Position numbers and translations under genes: made by a program
Shown here: piece after piece, positions 44,228-53,902 of the stretch
How positions within the stretch are numbered: the first letter of the stretch is position 1
How the letters are laid out: each line of letters starts with the position of its first letter
Notes under the pieces: model-generated
The model's input: only the letters and a program-made list of their open reading frames with translations
Databases searched by the model: none
What the model was told of the DNA's origin: nothing
DNA from: Chryseobacterium sp. RU37D
GTDB taxonomy: Bacteria; Bacteroidota; Bacteroidia; Flavobacteriales; Weeksellaceae
Length of the DNA: 54,170 nt
Assembly (NCBI RefSeq): GCF_900156075.1
Contig: NZ_FTMM01000022.1
Span: forward strand, 1 to 54,170
Direction of reading: 5' to 3'

Positions 44228-44941
44228 TTAGGAAAAGAACGCTCCGATAAATGTCGGGAAAACCATTCTCCAAAGCGGCCAGTCGTGATTGATCCATTTT
44301 CTTTCGTCGTACCAGAAATCAATTCCTTTTGAGCTTAAAATTTCGGCCATTTCTATATTTTTGTCTTTGCAGATGTCCTGATCAGAAGTGCTTAAAACGA
44401 TGTGCATATGCTTGTATTTCCAGGCTTCATCATTTTTTACATATTCTCTCGGGCAGTTAAAGTAAACCAGCTCATCAGAAAATCCATCCATAAAATTTCT
44501 GATGCTGAAAGCTCCTGACAAACAGAATAAATGGGAGACTATATCAGGAAATCTAAATGCAAAATTTGCGGCGTGATATCCTCCGAAACTTGCTCCTGCA
44601 ACGGCTACACGGTGAGTTTTGTGAATTTTCTGAATATAAGGTACAAACTCCTGAATCAGAAACTGCATATATCTTTCATAATTTTTGATCCTCTGCTGCG
44701 GAGAGATATTATTGTCATAAAAGCTCCAGCTGTCAATGGTCTGAATGTTATATAATTTTACTTTTCCCTGCTCTATAAACCAATTGATGCTTCCGTTTAA
44801 ATGGAAATCATGGTTTTGGGTATATTGTCCCTGAGAAGTAGGGAACATGATGATTGGATATCCGTAATGTCCTGTTACTTCTACCTTAAGACTTGTTCCT
44901 AAAATATGTGAATAATAATCTGTATGTTCTATCTGAGGCAT
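44228..44941 (-). CDS. Esterase-family alpha/beta hydrolase
   Basis: A 237-residue protein of the esterase D/S-formylglutathione-hydrolase-like class. The nucleophile is Ser118 in AGASFGGYHA, with the acid in STSDQD (187-189) and His219 in WINHDWPLW. There is no signal peptide. Similar proteins accompany ligase clusters, where they could release or trim a product. It lies between the two ATP-grasp genes at 43171 and 45022. Confidence 0.82.
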   Translation of the reverse strand: MPQIEHTDYYSHILGTSLKVEVTGHYGYPIIMFPTSQGQYTQNHDFHLNGSINWFIEQGKVKLYNIQTIDSWSFYDNNISPQQRIKNYERYMQFLIQEFVPYIQKIHKTHRVAVAGASFGGYHAANFAFRFPDIVSHLFCLSGAFSIRNFMDGFSDELVYFNCPREYVKNDEAWKYKHMHIVLSTSDQDICKDKNIEMAEILSSKGIDFWYDERKWINHDWPLWRMVFPTFIGAFFS

Positions 44942-44980
44942 TTTTTTATAATTGATGAATGAATGATATTTGAATTGGTT

Positions 44981-45027
44981 GCTAGTTATCAGTTATGAGT
45001 TATGAGTAATTTTGCTAACTTCTAACT
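44981..45027. repeat. TTAGAAGTTAGC-type repeat overlapping a gene end
   Basis: The tract (GCTAGTTATCAGTTATGAGTTATGAG, then CTAACTTCTAACTTG) belongs to the same low-complexity family as 12365-12462. The stop codon of the ATP-grasp gene at 45022 lies inside it. Confidence 0.5.
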
Positions 45028-46233
45028 TGTCGGCTTCTCTTTCGGAGGAAGAATGTTCAGCATTTCCGCATGAATTTTTTCTGCAGCCATGTCCAGTCTT
45101 TCCTGAATAATTATTGAGTCATTCGACTTATACACAATTCCTACGTGATAATCAATAGGTAAAAACTTTACTACTTCTTTGCTCTCAAACTGGCTGTAAT
45201 TGGGTTCTTTATCTTTAATCAAAGCTATAATCAATCCTGAATAATAGCCTGTAGGTTTAGAAATTTCATAGTTGATTCCTTTTAATAAAGCATCTTCAAT
45301 CCTTGCCCATTCTCTCCAGATATTGATATTGCTTGAAGCTTCTACCAGGTCAGGAATGTGGGCACCTCCAACACGGGAAGATGTTTCAAGGAAATAATAC
45401 TTTCCATCTTCTCTGCTTCGGATAAATTCTGTGTGAGTAGCTCCGTTAATAAGTCCAAAATTAGAAAGTACTTTTGCATTTACCTCTTCAAGTGCTTTGA
45501 ATTCATCAGAATATCTTCCTAATGTTTTTGATCTGAAAACGCCCCCTTCATGCGAAACCTGCATCGGCGGTGCAAGATATTTGGATGCTGAAGTAAAAAC
45601 GATTTCTTTATTAAAAGTCAGGCTGTCAACATGATAAACGTCGCCCGGCTTGAAGCTTTCCAGAAGGAATAAATGGCGTTCTTCGCCAAGCGTGTTCAGG
45701 GCATTCCAAAGCTCATTTTTAGAAGATATTTTTTTAATTCCCGAGGCAGATGCTTCGGAACGTGGCTTTAAAACCCACGGAGCCGGCACTTCATCTGCAA
45801 AGCGGTTCACCTCATCATTATTGAAAACCGCAGTAAATTCCGGAACGTTAATGCCAGAATCTTTTGCTTTCTGGCGCATGGCGAGCTTGTCCCTGAAATA
45901 CCTGTGGGTAGTTTGTCCCATCCCTGGGATCCTGAAATTTTCCCTGATCAGAGCTGCTTTTTCTACATCATAATCATCAAGAGCTACCACGGCATCCACT
46001 TTTCTGGTTTGCATTAGATGAGAAAAACCTTGCACAAGATGATCAAGATTCCATACAGAAGGTTGGATTTCCGGCATATAGAATATCTCGTCGATGGCAT
46101 GCCAAGGCCAGTTTTTTTCTTTAAGGTTTTCGGATGTCACTAAGATTATTTTATTACCAAGCTTTTTCATTTCATCCATGAAATCATAGCCTTTGTAATA
46201 GCACGAAATACATACTATAGTTTTTTTCTCCAT
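45022..46233 (-). CDS. ATP-grasp domain ligase, carbamoyl-phosphate-synthase-like fold
   Basis: A 403-residue protein. The N-terminal Rossmann-like domain (IVCISCYYKGYDFMDEMKKLG) precedes an ATP-grasp core: PWVLKPRSEASASGIKKI, the hinge LLESFKPGDVYHVDSL, and the metal site HTEFIRSREDGKYYFLETSSRVGGAH. It resembles dipeptide ligases and similar amino-acid ligases. The stop falls within a dispersed repeat. Substrate unknown. Confidence 0.85.
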   Translation of the reverse strand: MEKKTIVCISCYYKGYDFMDEMKKLGNKIILVTSENLKEKNWPWHAIDEIFYMPEIQPSVWNLDHLVQGFSHLMQTRKVDAVVALDDYDVEKAALIRENFRIPGMGQTTHRYFRDKLAMRQKAKDSGINVPEFTAVFNNDEVNRFADEVPAPWVLKPRSEASASGIKKISSKNELWNALNTLGEERHLFLLESFKPGDVYHVDSLTFNKEIVFTSASKYLAPPMQVSHEGGVFRSKTLGRYSDEFKALEEVNAKVLSNFGLINGATHTEFIRSREDGKYYFLETSSRVGGAHIPDLVEASSNINIWREWARIEDALLKGINYEISKPTGYYSGLIIALIKDKEPNYSQFESKEVVKFLPIDYHVGIVYKSNDSIIIQERLDMAAEKIHAEMLNILPPKEKPTS

Positions 46234-46374
46234 ATAATGTTTTTTTAATATTTATGAATTATCAAAAATAAAAGCTAATTAATATTAATTATATAATATC
46301 AAAATCTAAGATAAAGTGCGTTTTTGAAAATTCCTCTATCAATTATACAGAGAATTTTTGTAATAAACTAATTT

Positions 46375-47790
46375 TTAGTGATAATTTTCAATTAAATCTG
46401 TTAATAATTGTACTCCAAACCCTGTTGCAGCCTTTTCTTTGGCATATCCCACACTCCCGAAAGCTACCCCGGCAATATCTAGATGTGCCCATTTCGGATG
46501 ATTTTCAATGAACTGTTCCAGGAATTTTGCCGCTATAATGCAGTCGCCGATTGGCTTCATCGAAATATTTTTCAGATCTGCCACATCAGATTGGATGTCA
46601 TCTTTCCAAACATCCCACAAAGGAAGATTCCAAAGCCTTTGATTGGTTTTATCGCCTGTATTTATCAAGAGATTTTTTAGTTCTTCGTTATTGGAAAACA
46701 AGGCACCGCAGGTATCCCCAAACATCCTCACCGCACTTCCCGTCAGGGTGGCAAGGTCGATCAGGAAATCTGTCTTAAAGTTTCTTGCCATATAAGAAAG
46801 GCCGTCTGCCAGGATCATTCTGCCTTCTGCATCCGTGTTGAGAACTTCAATTGTTTTCCCGTTATAAGCCGTAATGACATCACTCGGAAGGAAAGCATTT
46901 TCGGAAATAGCATTATCTGTAATAGGTAAGATGGCAACAATATTCACTTGAAGCTGCATTTCTGCAGCATACATTAAAGTTCCCAGAACAGCCGTTGCAC
47001 CTCCCATATCCGATTTCATATAATGCATATTGTCAGGGTTTTTCAGAGAAATTCCTCCGGTGTCAAATAATACGCATTTCCCGACCAGACCGAAAGTTTT
47101 GGCGTTTTTTGCCGTTGTTTTATATTCTAATATGGTGAAAGCAGCCTCATAAGCACTTCCCTGATTGACGGAAAGATACGCTCCCAAACCAAGTTCTTCA
47201 CACTTTTTCCTGTTGAAAACAGTGTATTTTAAATTGTATTTTTTTGCTAAATTTTTTAAATATAGGCTTAAAGCATCAGGCTTTTTCAGGTTTGCCGGCT
47301 TATTCAGCCATTCCTGACAGGCAATTTGGGCATTGCTTAAAGCTTCTGCTTTTTGACTGATACTATCTAATTTTTTCTGACTTAAATTTTCAAAATGAAG
47401 CTCAAATTTTGCATTCCAGAAGACGTGGGTTCTTTCGAAGGGGTAGTTGTACGTACCAATTAAAAGTCCTTTTACAAATTCTTCAAATTGTTTTTCATTC
47501 ATAAAATCACATAAAACTAATGTAGGGGCAGCTTCAAGCTTTCCTTTTTGTGTCTGTGAAAATTTTACGGCAGCCTGTTGGATTTCAAAATTCTGTACAC
47601 TGGATTTTCCTAAGCCTATAAAATAAGTAATCCCTTCTTCATGGGCATTCACGAAGACTTCATATTTTTTTCCTGTGAAAAAAGTGGAAATATTTTTATT
47701 GAAGTTTTTATTTGTTTTTGTCCATTCCTCTTCAGTGAATAGATGAAGAATCTGAGTGTAATTTTTATTTTTTTTGTTGATTAGCTTCAT
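46375..47790 (-). CDS. Leucyl aminopeptidase family (M17)
   Basis: A 471-residue cytosolic di-metal aminopeptidase. Metal ligands and catalytic residues match PepA: Lys238 and Asp243 in GKCVLFDTGG, Asp261 in MKSDMGGA, and Asp320/Glu322 in NTDAEGR (318-324). The N-terminal macro-like domain is poorly conserved. It would release N-terminal residues from peptides. It begins four bases after the preceding hydrolase gene, so the two are cotranscribed. Confidence 0.93.
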   Translation of the reverse strand: MKLINKKNKNYTQILHLFTEEEWTKTNKNFNKNISTFFTGKKYEVFVNAHEEGITYFIGLGKSSVQNFEIQQAAVKFSQTQKGKLEAAPTLVLCDFMNEKQFEEFVKGLLIGTYNYPFERTHVFWNAKFELHFENLSQKKLDSISQKAEALSNAQIACQEWLNKPANLKKPDALSLYLKNLAKKYNLKYTVFNRKKCEELGLGAYLSVNQGSAYEAAFTILEYKTTAKNAKTFGLVGKCVLFDTGGISLKNPDNMHYMKSDMGGATAVLGTLMYAAEMQLQVNIVAILPITDNAISENAFLPSDVITAYNGKTIEVLNTDAEGRMILADGLSYMARNFKTDFLIDLATLTGSAVRMFGDTCGALFSNNEELKNLLINTGDKTNQRLWNLPLWDVWKDDIQSDVADLKNISMKPIGDCIIAAKFLEQFIENHPKWAHLDIAGVAFGSVGYAKEKAATGFGVQLLTDLIENYH

Positions 47791-47794
47791 AGTT

Positions 47795-48919
47795 TTAATC
47801 TTTAATGCTTTTTTGATGAGGTTTTACTTCTACAGGATTTTCTCTGTTATCATAAAACAGCCATTCGATGGCTCTCGGGAACTCCTGGGACCAATAAAAT
47901 TCATTGTGAGTGCCTTCAGGATTAATATTCGTCCTGAACTCGAAATCAAACAGATTTTTCTTTTCCCATTGCTTTAAATATTCTTCGAAAATATGAATTC
48001 TTTTGACCATTTTTGAACCTTCCTGGCCACCTCCATAAAGATAGATTTTTGTTTTAAAAGGAACCCGGAAATTCATCATTGGGAAATTATTATTTGGCTC
48101 CACCCAAAGTGATGGGGAAAAAATTAACAATTTTGAATATACTTCAGGATAAAGAAATCCGCTGTAGATGCTAATTAGCGCACCCAGTGAGCTTCCCCCG
48201 ATTCCTGTATTGTCGCGGTCTTTTTTGGTGCGGTAGTTTTCGTCTACGAAGGGTTTTAAAGTATCGGTGATAAAACGGATGTACTTTTTCCCTTCAGATC
48301 CGTTCGCGACATTGTCATTATCAAAAATATATTCTTTGATTCTTTCTTCACTTCCGTGTTCTACGGCAATGATAATTACGTCTCCACGTCCGTATTCTGC
48401 TAAAATAGAAAGTTTTTTGTCGATTTCCCAATTTCCGTAGCCGCTGCCATCATTGAAGAGGTTTTGGGCATCCTGAAGGTATAAAACGGGATAGCTTTTA
48501 TTGGAAATATAATAATCATAAGGCAAAAGCGCCCAGACTTTTCTGTAACGTTCAAGCTGGGGAATGTAAAATTCTTCCGAAATAATCTCTACAATAGGAA
48601 AATACTCTTTTTTGAAAGGGCCCCAGTTCAATCTCCATTTTTCAACGGTATCAGAAGTTTTTTTTGCAGATTTTAAAGCTTTCCTGTTAGGGGTAATGTT
48701 TCCGAATTTATCTAGCTCTACGTTTTCCCATCCACCTTTGGTGAATTTATATTCAATCTCATTAGGTAGAAGTGACTCGTCTATTTCGATAAAATATCTA
48801 TTGGGATCGGATTGATTAAGCTGGTAATTATCATCTTTAGGGTTCCAGCTGTTGAAATTCCCTGTAATGTAGATGACTCTGTTATCAATTTCTTCACTAT
48901 AAAGTTCAAACCTCATCAT
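47795..48919 (-). CDS. Esterase-like alpha/beta hydrolase with N-terminal CBM48-like domain
   Basis: A 374-residue protein. Residues 1-80 (VIYITGNFNSWNPKDDNYQL...IEYKFTKGGWENVELD) resemble the carbohydrate-binding CBM48/AMPK-glycogen-binding fold. Residues about 115-355 form an enterochelin-esterase-like hydrolase with nucleophile Ser244 in GGSSLGAL and a His in a late GTHNEFYWSQE. No signal peptide. It is divergent from glgB, and the glycogen-binding-like domain invites a link to glycogen or to another glycan ester. Confidence 0.83.
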   Translation of the reverse strand: MMRFELYSEEIDNRVIYITGNFNSWNPKDDNYQLNQSDPNRYFIEIDESLLPNEIEYKFTKGGWENVELDKFGNITPNRKALKSAKKTSDTVEKWRLNWGPFKKEYFPIVEIISEEFYIPQLERYRKVWALLPYDYYISNKSYPVLYLQDAQNLFNDGSGYGNWEIDKKLSILAEYGRGDVIIIAVEHGSEERIKEYIFDNDNVANGSEGKKYIRFITDTLKPFVDENYRTKKDRDNTGIGGSSLGALISIYSGFLYPEVYSKLLIFSPSLWVEPNNNFPMMNFRVPFKTKIYLYGGGQEGSKMVKRIHIFEEYLKQWEKKNLFDFEFRTNINPEGTHNEFYWSQEFPRAIEWLFYDNRENPVEVKPHQKSIKD

Positions 48920-49128
48920 GTGTTTAATTTTCTAACGGCTAAATTTATAAAAAACTTTTTATATCAAATTATTTTTAAAATCATAATAGAGTGATAAAAA
49001 TTATTATATATTTGATAAAAGCAAGTGATGGAACAGAATTAGCATGCATATTACTTCAATAGAATTAATATTTTTTGTTAATTTTTTTTGTAGTTTCAAA
49101 GAAAATATAAAATTAAATTAAAGCCGTG
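48920..49128. other. Divergent intergenic region upstream of glgB
   Basis: About 210 bases, strongly AT-rich, between the hydrolase and glgB starts. It must hold both promoters; no clean TAnnTTTG box was seen. No repeat-family copy is present. Confidence 0.4.
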
Positions 49129-51078
49129 ATGAATTCGGTTAAAACATATACACTTTTTACGGATCATGATATTTATCTTTTTAAAGAAGGTAAACATTAT
49201 AAGCTATATGACAAATTTGGTGCACATTCTGCTGAAAAGGATGGTGTAGTTGGTGTTTATTTTTCGGTTTGGGCACCAAATGCAAAAAAAGTTTCAGTAA
49301 TCGGAAATTTTAATAACTGGAATCACAAAGACCATATTTTATTCCCTCGGTGGGATGGATCGGGAATTTGGGAAGGGTTTATTGCTGGGCTGACGTGGGG
49401 AACACTGTATAAATATGCGATTGAAACTGGAAGGGGAGAAATTTTAGAAAAAAGTGATCCTTATGCACTGAGCTGGGAACAGAATATTCAGGCTGCGTCG
49501 CTAGTTTCAACGACCTGGTATGAATGGAATGATAAAGAATGGCTTGAAAACCGCTGGAAAAAAAACACACTGAATGCCCCGATTTCAGTCTATGAGATTC
49601 ATTTGGGCTCATGGGTAAGGGAAGGCAGTGATCCGAAAAGATTCCTGAATTACCGCGAAGTGGCAAAAAAACTAGTTCCTTATGTAAAAGAAATGGGTTT
49701 CACCCATGTAGAGTTTATGCCAGTGATGGAATACCCTTACGATCCCAGCTGGGGTTACCAGATCACAGGATTTTTCGCGGCGACCTCACGCTTTGGGTCA
49801 CCACAAGATTTGATGTTTTTAATTGATGAGCTTCACAGAAATGATGTTGGTGTGATTTTAGATTGGGTACCTTCTCATTTTCCTGGTGATGCTAATGGGT
49901 TGCATCGTTTTGACGGTACTTATCTTTATGAGCATGAAGATCCGCGGAAAGGCTTTCATCCGGATTGGAAATCTTATATTTTCAATTATGGGAGAAATGA
50001 AGTAAAATCTTTTTTAATTTCAAATGCCATGTTTTGGCTGGAACGTTATCATGTCGACGGATTGCGTGTAGATGCAGTAACTTCAATGCTTCATCTGGAT
50101 TATTCAAGGAATGAAGGGGAATGGGAACCAAATATTTATGGAGGAAATGTTAATCTTGAAGCAAAAGTTTTTTTGCAGGATTTTAATAAGGCTGTTTACA
50201 AAAAATTTGGAGATAATATCATTACGATTGCAGAAGAAAGCTCTGATTTTCCTATGCTGACAAAACCTGTACACGATGATGGGATAGGATTTGGAATGAA
50301 ATGGATGATGGGATGGATGCATGATACATTGGATTATTTTAAAGAAGAACACGAGAACAGAAAATTTCATCATCATAAGCTGACTTTTGCTTCAATGTAT
50401 ATGCATAATGAAAATTATATGATGCCTTTGTCGCACGATGAGGTCGTTCACGGAAAAGCAAGTCTCATCTATAAAATGAAAGGAGATGAATGGCAGAAAT
50501 TTGCTAATCTTCGGGCACTATATGTATATATGTTTACGCACCCCGGCGCAAAACTTTTGTTTATGGGGGATGAATTCGGGCAGACCAATGAATGGAATTT
50601 TACCCGGAGTTTAGACTGGCATCTGCTGCAGTATCCTGTTCATAAAGGATTGCAGAGTCTAGTTAAAGATTTAAATCATCTTTACAGATCAGAAACAGCA
50701 ATGTATGAAAATCAGTTTAATCATTGTGGTTTTGAGTGGGTAGAAGCCGATGATATTGAAAATTCTGTTTATGTATATAAAAGGAACGGTAAAAAACAGG
50801 ATGATGTTTTAATTGTTGTTTTAAATCTTACTCCAAGAGTTTTAGATTATAAAATCGGGGTGCCAGCCGGAAGCCATTGGCAGATTATTTTTAATTCTGA
50901 CGATGGAAAATATGCAGGAAGCGGTATAAGGTCAGATATTTTTAAAGAACAGAACGAGGATTATATGTATCATCCGAAATCAATTAGCCTGAATCTGCCC
51001 CCATTGGCAGGAGTTATTTTAAAAAAGACAAAAGAAAAAAAATATAAATTACAAAGAATCAAGCAACACAAAAGATAA
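49129..51078 (+). CDS. glgB: 1,4-alpha-glucan branching enzyme
   Basis: A 649-residue GH13 enzyme that makes alpha-1,6 branches in glycogen. An N-terminal CBM48 domain (VSVIGNFNNWNHKDH) and an (alpha/beta)8 barrel carry the nucleophile Asp315 (DGLRVDAV) and acid/base Glu369 (ITIAEESS). LSHDEVVHGK and the DEFGQ region complete the site. The ATG at 49129 is chosen over a GTG one codon earlier. It lacks the extra N-terminal domain of long GlgB forms. glgA follows after eight bases. Confidence 0.95.
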   Translation: MNSVKTYTLFTDHDIYLFKEGKHYKLYDKFGAHSAEKDGVVGVYFSVWAPNAKKVSVIGNFNNWNHKDHILFPRWDGSGIWEGFIAGLTWGTLYKYAIETGRGEILEKSDPYALSWEQNIQAASLVSTTWYEWNDKEWLENRWKKNTLNAPISVYEIHLGSWVREGSDPKRFLNYREVAKKLVPYVKEMGFTHVEFMPVMEYPYDPSWGYQITGFFAATSRFGSPQDLMFLIDELHRNDVGVILDWVPSHFPGDANGLHRFDGTYLYEHEDPRKGFHPDWKSYIFNYGRNEVKSFLISNAMFWLERYHVDGLRVDAVTSMLHLDYSRNEGEWEPNIYGGNVNLEAKVFLQDFNKAVYKKFGDNIITIAEESSDFPMLTKPVHDDGIGFGMKWMMGWMHDTLDYFKEEHENRKFHHHKLTFASMYMHNENYMMPLSHDEVVHGKASLIYKMKGDEWQKFANLRALYVYMFTHPGAKLLFMGDEFGQTNEWNFTRSLDWHLLQYPVHKGLQSLVKDLNHLYRSETAMYENQFNHCGFEWVEADDIENSVYVYKRNGKKQDDVLIVVLNLTPRVLDYKIGVPAGSHWQIIFNSDDGKYAGSGIRSDIFKEQNEDYMYHPKSISLNLPPLAGVILKKTKEKKYKLQRIKQHKR

Positions 51079-51086
51079 TAGCAAAA

Positions 51087-52493
51087 ATGGTAGTTTATCA
51101 TCTAAGTACGGAGTGTTATCCGGTCGCAAAAGTAGGAGGTCTGGCAGATGTTGTGGGTGCTTTGCCGAAATATCAGAATAAAATAAAAGGAGTTGATGCT
51201 AAGGTAATAATGCCGTGGTACAATAAATCTTTCATTCATGATCATGAGTTTGACTTGGTTTTTAATGGTTTTATCCATCAGGGGCCGAATATGCTTCAGG
51301 TACAGGTTTTGAAGGGGAAAACCAATGTCCTGGGATTTGAGCTGTATATGGTAAAAGTTCCTGGGCTGCTGGATCGGGAGAACCCTTACGGGTATCAGGA
51401 TGAAAACTTCCAGTTTCTGGCTTTTCAGCATGGTGCATTGCATTGGTTGAGCGCGATGCAGATTCGTCCGGATGTATTGCACTGCCATGATTATCACACG
51501 GGACTTATACCTTTTATGATTGAATACTGTCCGGAATTTTCCTTTTTAAAAGGGGTAAAAACTATAGCGACAATCCATAACGGGGAATACCAGGGAATGA
51601 TGAGCTGGGAAATGGCCAATTATATGCCGTCTTTTGATGCCTACAAATGGGGATTGATGGATTGGAACGGTTTGATAAATCCTTTAGCAAGTATGATCAA
51701 ATGTGCAAGTGCTTTTACTACAGTTTCACAAGGTTATCTTGAAGAGCTGTTCGTAAGCTTTCGCGGATTGGAGAGCCTCGTTCGCGATGAGTTTGGAAAG
51801 GCTTATGGCATCATCAATGGTATTGACACGGAAGTCTGGAACCCGGAAACAGATCCGATGCTTGATTTTAATTTCAATGTTAAAAATGCAGTAGAACAAA
51901 AGAAAAAAAATAAAGAAAAGCTGTGCAAAGAATATGGCTTAAAGCCTGAACTTCCATTGTTTGCCTTCATTGGAAGATTTGCGACGGAAAAAGGGGCGGA
52001 TTTGCTTCCTGATGTAGTTTGGAGGAGCATAAAACAAAGTTATGGAGCTTTAAATATCATGATTTTAGGATCAGGAAATGCTTATATTGAGAATAAACTG
52101 AAAGAATATAATTACACTTATACCAATTTCGCTTTAGATTTAGGATATAAAGAACATCTTTCACATAAAATATATGCTTCAGCGGATTTTTTGCTCATGC
52201 CTTCCAGAGTTGAGCCCTGCGGGTTGAATCAGATGTACTCCATGAGGTATGGGACAGTTCCCGTTGTGCGATACACCGGTGGATTGAGAGATACAGTGGA
52301 GGATATTTCCACAGGAGGTGCAGGGATTAATTTTACCTATCCGGGAGTTGATGATATCATGCACGCAATGAACAGGGCTATATTGATTTACAATCAAAAA
52401 GATGTAATGGAAAATCTGATTCGGGCTAATATGAATTTTGATTTTGCCTGGGAAAAATCGGCGGAGAAATATATAGCTTTATATAATAATTAA
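51087..52493 (+). CDS. glgA: Glycogen synthase (ADP-glucose type)
   Basis: A 468-residue GT5 enzyme adding glucose from ADP-glucose to glycogen. The ADP-glucose site KVGGLADVVGALP is at 15-27, a CHDYHTG block is near residue 133, and the C-terminal catalytic motif SRVEPCGLNQMYSMRYG is present. Length and order match GlgA. It is translationally coupled to glgB (eight-base gap) and followed by glgC. Confidence 0.95.
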   Translation: MVVYHLSTECYPVAKVGGLADVVGALPKYQNKIKGVDAKVIMPWYNKSFIHDHEFDLVFNGFIHQGPNMLQVQVLKGKTNVLGFELYMVKVPGLLDRENPYGYQDENFQFLAFQHGALHWLSAMQIRPDVLHCHDYHTGLIPFMIEYCPEFSFLKGVKTIATIHNGEYQGMMSWEMANYMPSFDAYKWGLMDWNGLINPLASMIKCASAFTTVSQGYLEELFVSFRGLESLVRDEFGKAYGIINGIDTEVWNPETDPMLDFNFNVKNAVEQKKKNKEKLCKEYGLKPELPLFAFIGRFATEKGADLLPDVVWRSIKQSYGALNIMILGSGNAYIENKLKEYNYTYTNFALDLGYKEHLSHKIYASADFLLMPSRVEPCGLNQMYSMRYGTVPVVRYTGGLRDTVEDISTGGAGINFTYPGVDDIMHAMNRAILIYNQKDVMENLIRANMNFDFAWEKSAEKYIALYNN

Positions 52494-52630
52494 AATTTAA
52501 AGAATAAAATAAATAAATTGGTTATGAATTAAAATTATTAATAAAATAACTTAATTTCTTAATGTTTGAAAATAAATTCAAATAAATTTTAATCAACAGT
52601 AAATTTAATAAAATAAACGCAAAATAATTT

Positions 52631-53899
52631 ATGAACAGCAATGTTATTTCCATTGTTTTGGGGGGAGGTAGAGGAACAAGGTTGTTCCCACTTACGTATT
52701 CAAGATCAAAACCTGCTGTACCGATCGCAGGAAAATACAGATTGGTAGATATTCCTATTTCAAATTGCTTAAACTCAGGGTTGAATAAAATTTTGGTTTT
52801 AACGCAATTCAACTCTGCGTCACTGAATTCTCACATCAAAAACTCTTATCATTTTGATATTTTCAGTAAAGGTTTCGTTGATATTCTTGCGGCTGAACAG
52901 AATGTTGAAAATGACAACTGGTATCAGGGAACTGCGGATGCCGTACGCCAGTCGATGAAGCACTTAGAAAAATATGACTATGATTATATCCTGATTCTTT
53001 CAGGTGACCAGCTCTACCAGATGGATTTCAGGGAAATGCTGGATTTCCATATTGAAAAAGGTGGTGATGTGACCATCGCAACCATTCCCGTAAATGCCAA
53101 AGATGCAACAGGCTTTGGAATTTTAAGCTCTGACGATGAAGGCAATATCACTTCTTTTGTGGAAAAACCAAGCTATGAGATGCTTAATGGCTTGCAATCT
53201 GAGGTTTCGGAAGAAAACAAACAAAAAGGAAAAGAATACCTCGCTTCAATGGGGATTTATATCTTTACCAAAAGCATTCTTAAAAAAATGTTTGATGAAG
53301 GAGCGGGAGATGATTTCGGGAAAGACATTATTCCGAGTTCAATAGGAAAATATACCACTTTAAGTTATCAATTTGAAGGATACTGGACAGATATTGGTAC
53401 CATAGAATCCTTCTACGAAGCCAATCTGGATTTGTGTCAGGATTTTCCACAGTTTAATCTTTTCTCTTCGTCGCCGGTTTATACAAGAGCAAGGATGCTT
53501 CCGCCATCAAAGATCAACGGCTCTTATGTCAGTAAAGCGGTTTTCGGTGACGGGTGCATCATTATGGCTGATAAAATTGAGAATTCCGTTATCGGAAACA
53601 GAACACGGATTGACAAGGGAAGCACCATCGTAAATTCTTACGTAATGGGTGCCGATTTCTATCAAAATACCACGGAAATTGTACACAATGACAGGAAAGG
53701 CGAGCCTAACATGGGTATCGGGAAGTACTGCTATATCGAAAAAGCGATTTTAGACAAAAACTGCTATATTGGTGATAATGTAAGGATCATCGGCGGAAAA
53801 CATCTTGCAGACGGAGATTACGGAACACATTCTGTTCAGGACGGTATTGTTGTTGTGAAAAAGGGGGCGGTGCTGCCACCGGGAACGCATATTGGGTAA
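52631..53899 (+). CDS. glgC: Glucose-1-phosphate adenylyltransferase
   Basis: A 422-residue ADP-glucose pyrophosphorylase, the committed step of glycogen synthesis. It begins with the nucleotide signature GGGRGTRLFPLT (11-22), has SNCLNSG and EKP sites, and a C-terminal left-handed beta-helix with LbH-type repeats (GDGCIIMADKIENSVIGNRTRI...). Length matches the family. It starts 137 bases after glgA; the gap is AT-rich without a terminator, so a shared transcript is possible. Confidence 0.96.
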   Translation: MNSNVISIVLGGGRGTRLFPLTYSRSKPAVPIAGKYRLVDIPISNCLNSGLNKILVLTQFNSASLNSHIKNSYHFDIFSKGFVDILAAEQNVENDNWYQGTADAVRQSMKHLEKYDYDYILILSGDQLYQMDFREMLDFHIEKGGDVTIATIPVNAKDATGFGILSSDDEGNITSFVEKPSYEMLNGLQSEVSEENKQKGKEYLASMGIYIFTKSILKKMFDEGAGDDFGKDIIPSSIGKYTTLSYQFEGYWTDIGTIESFYEANLDLCQDFPQFNLFSSSPVYTRARMLPPSKINGSYVSKAVFGDGCIIMADKIENSVIGNRTRIDKGSTIVNSYVMGADFYQNTTEIVHNDRKGEPNMGIGKYCYIEKAILDKNCYIGDNVRIIGGKHLADGDYGTHSVQDGIVVVKKGAVLPPGTHIG

Positions 53900-53902
53900 A
53901 AT

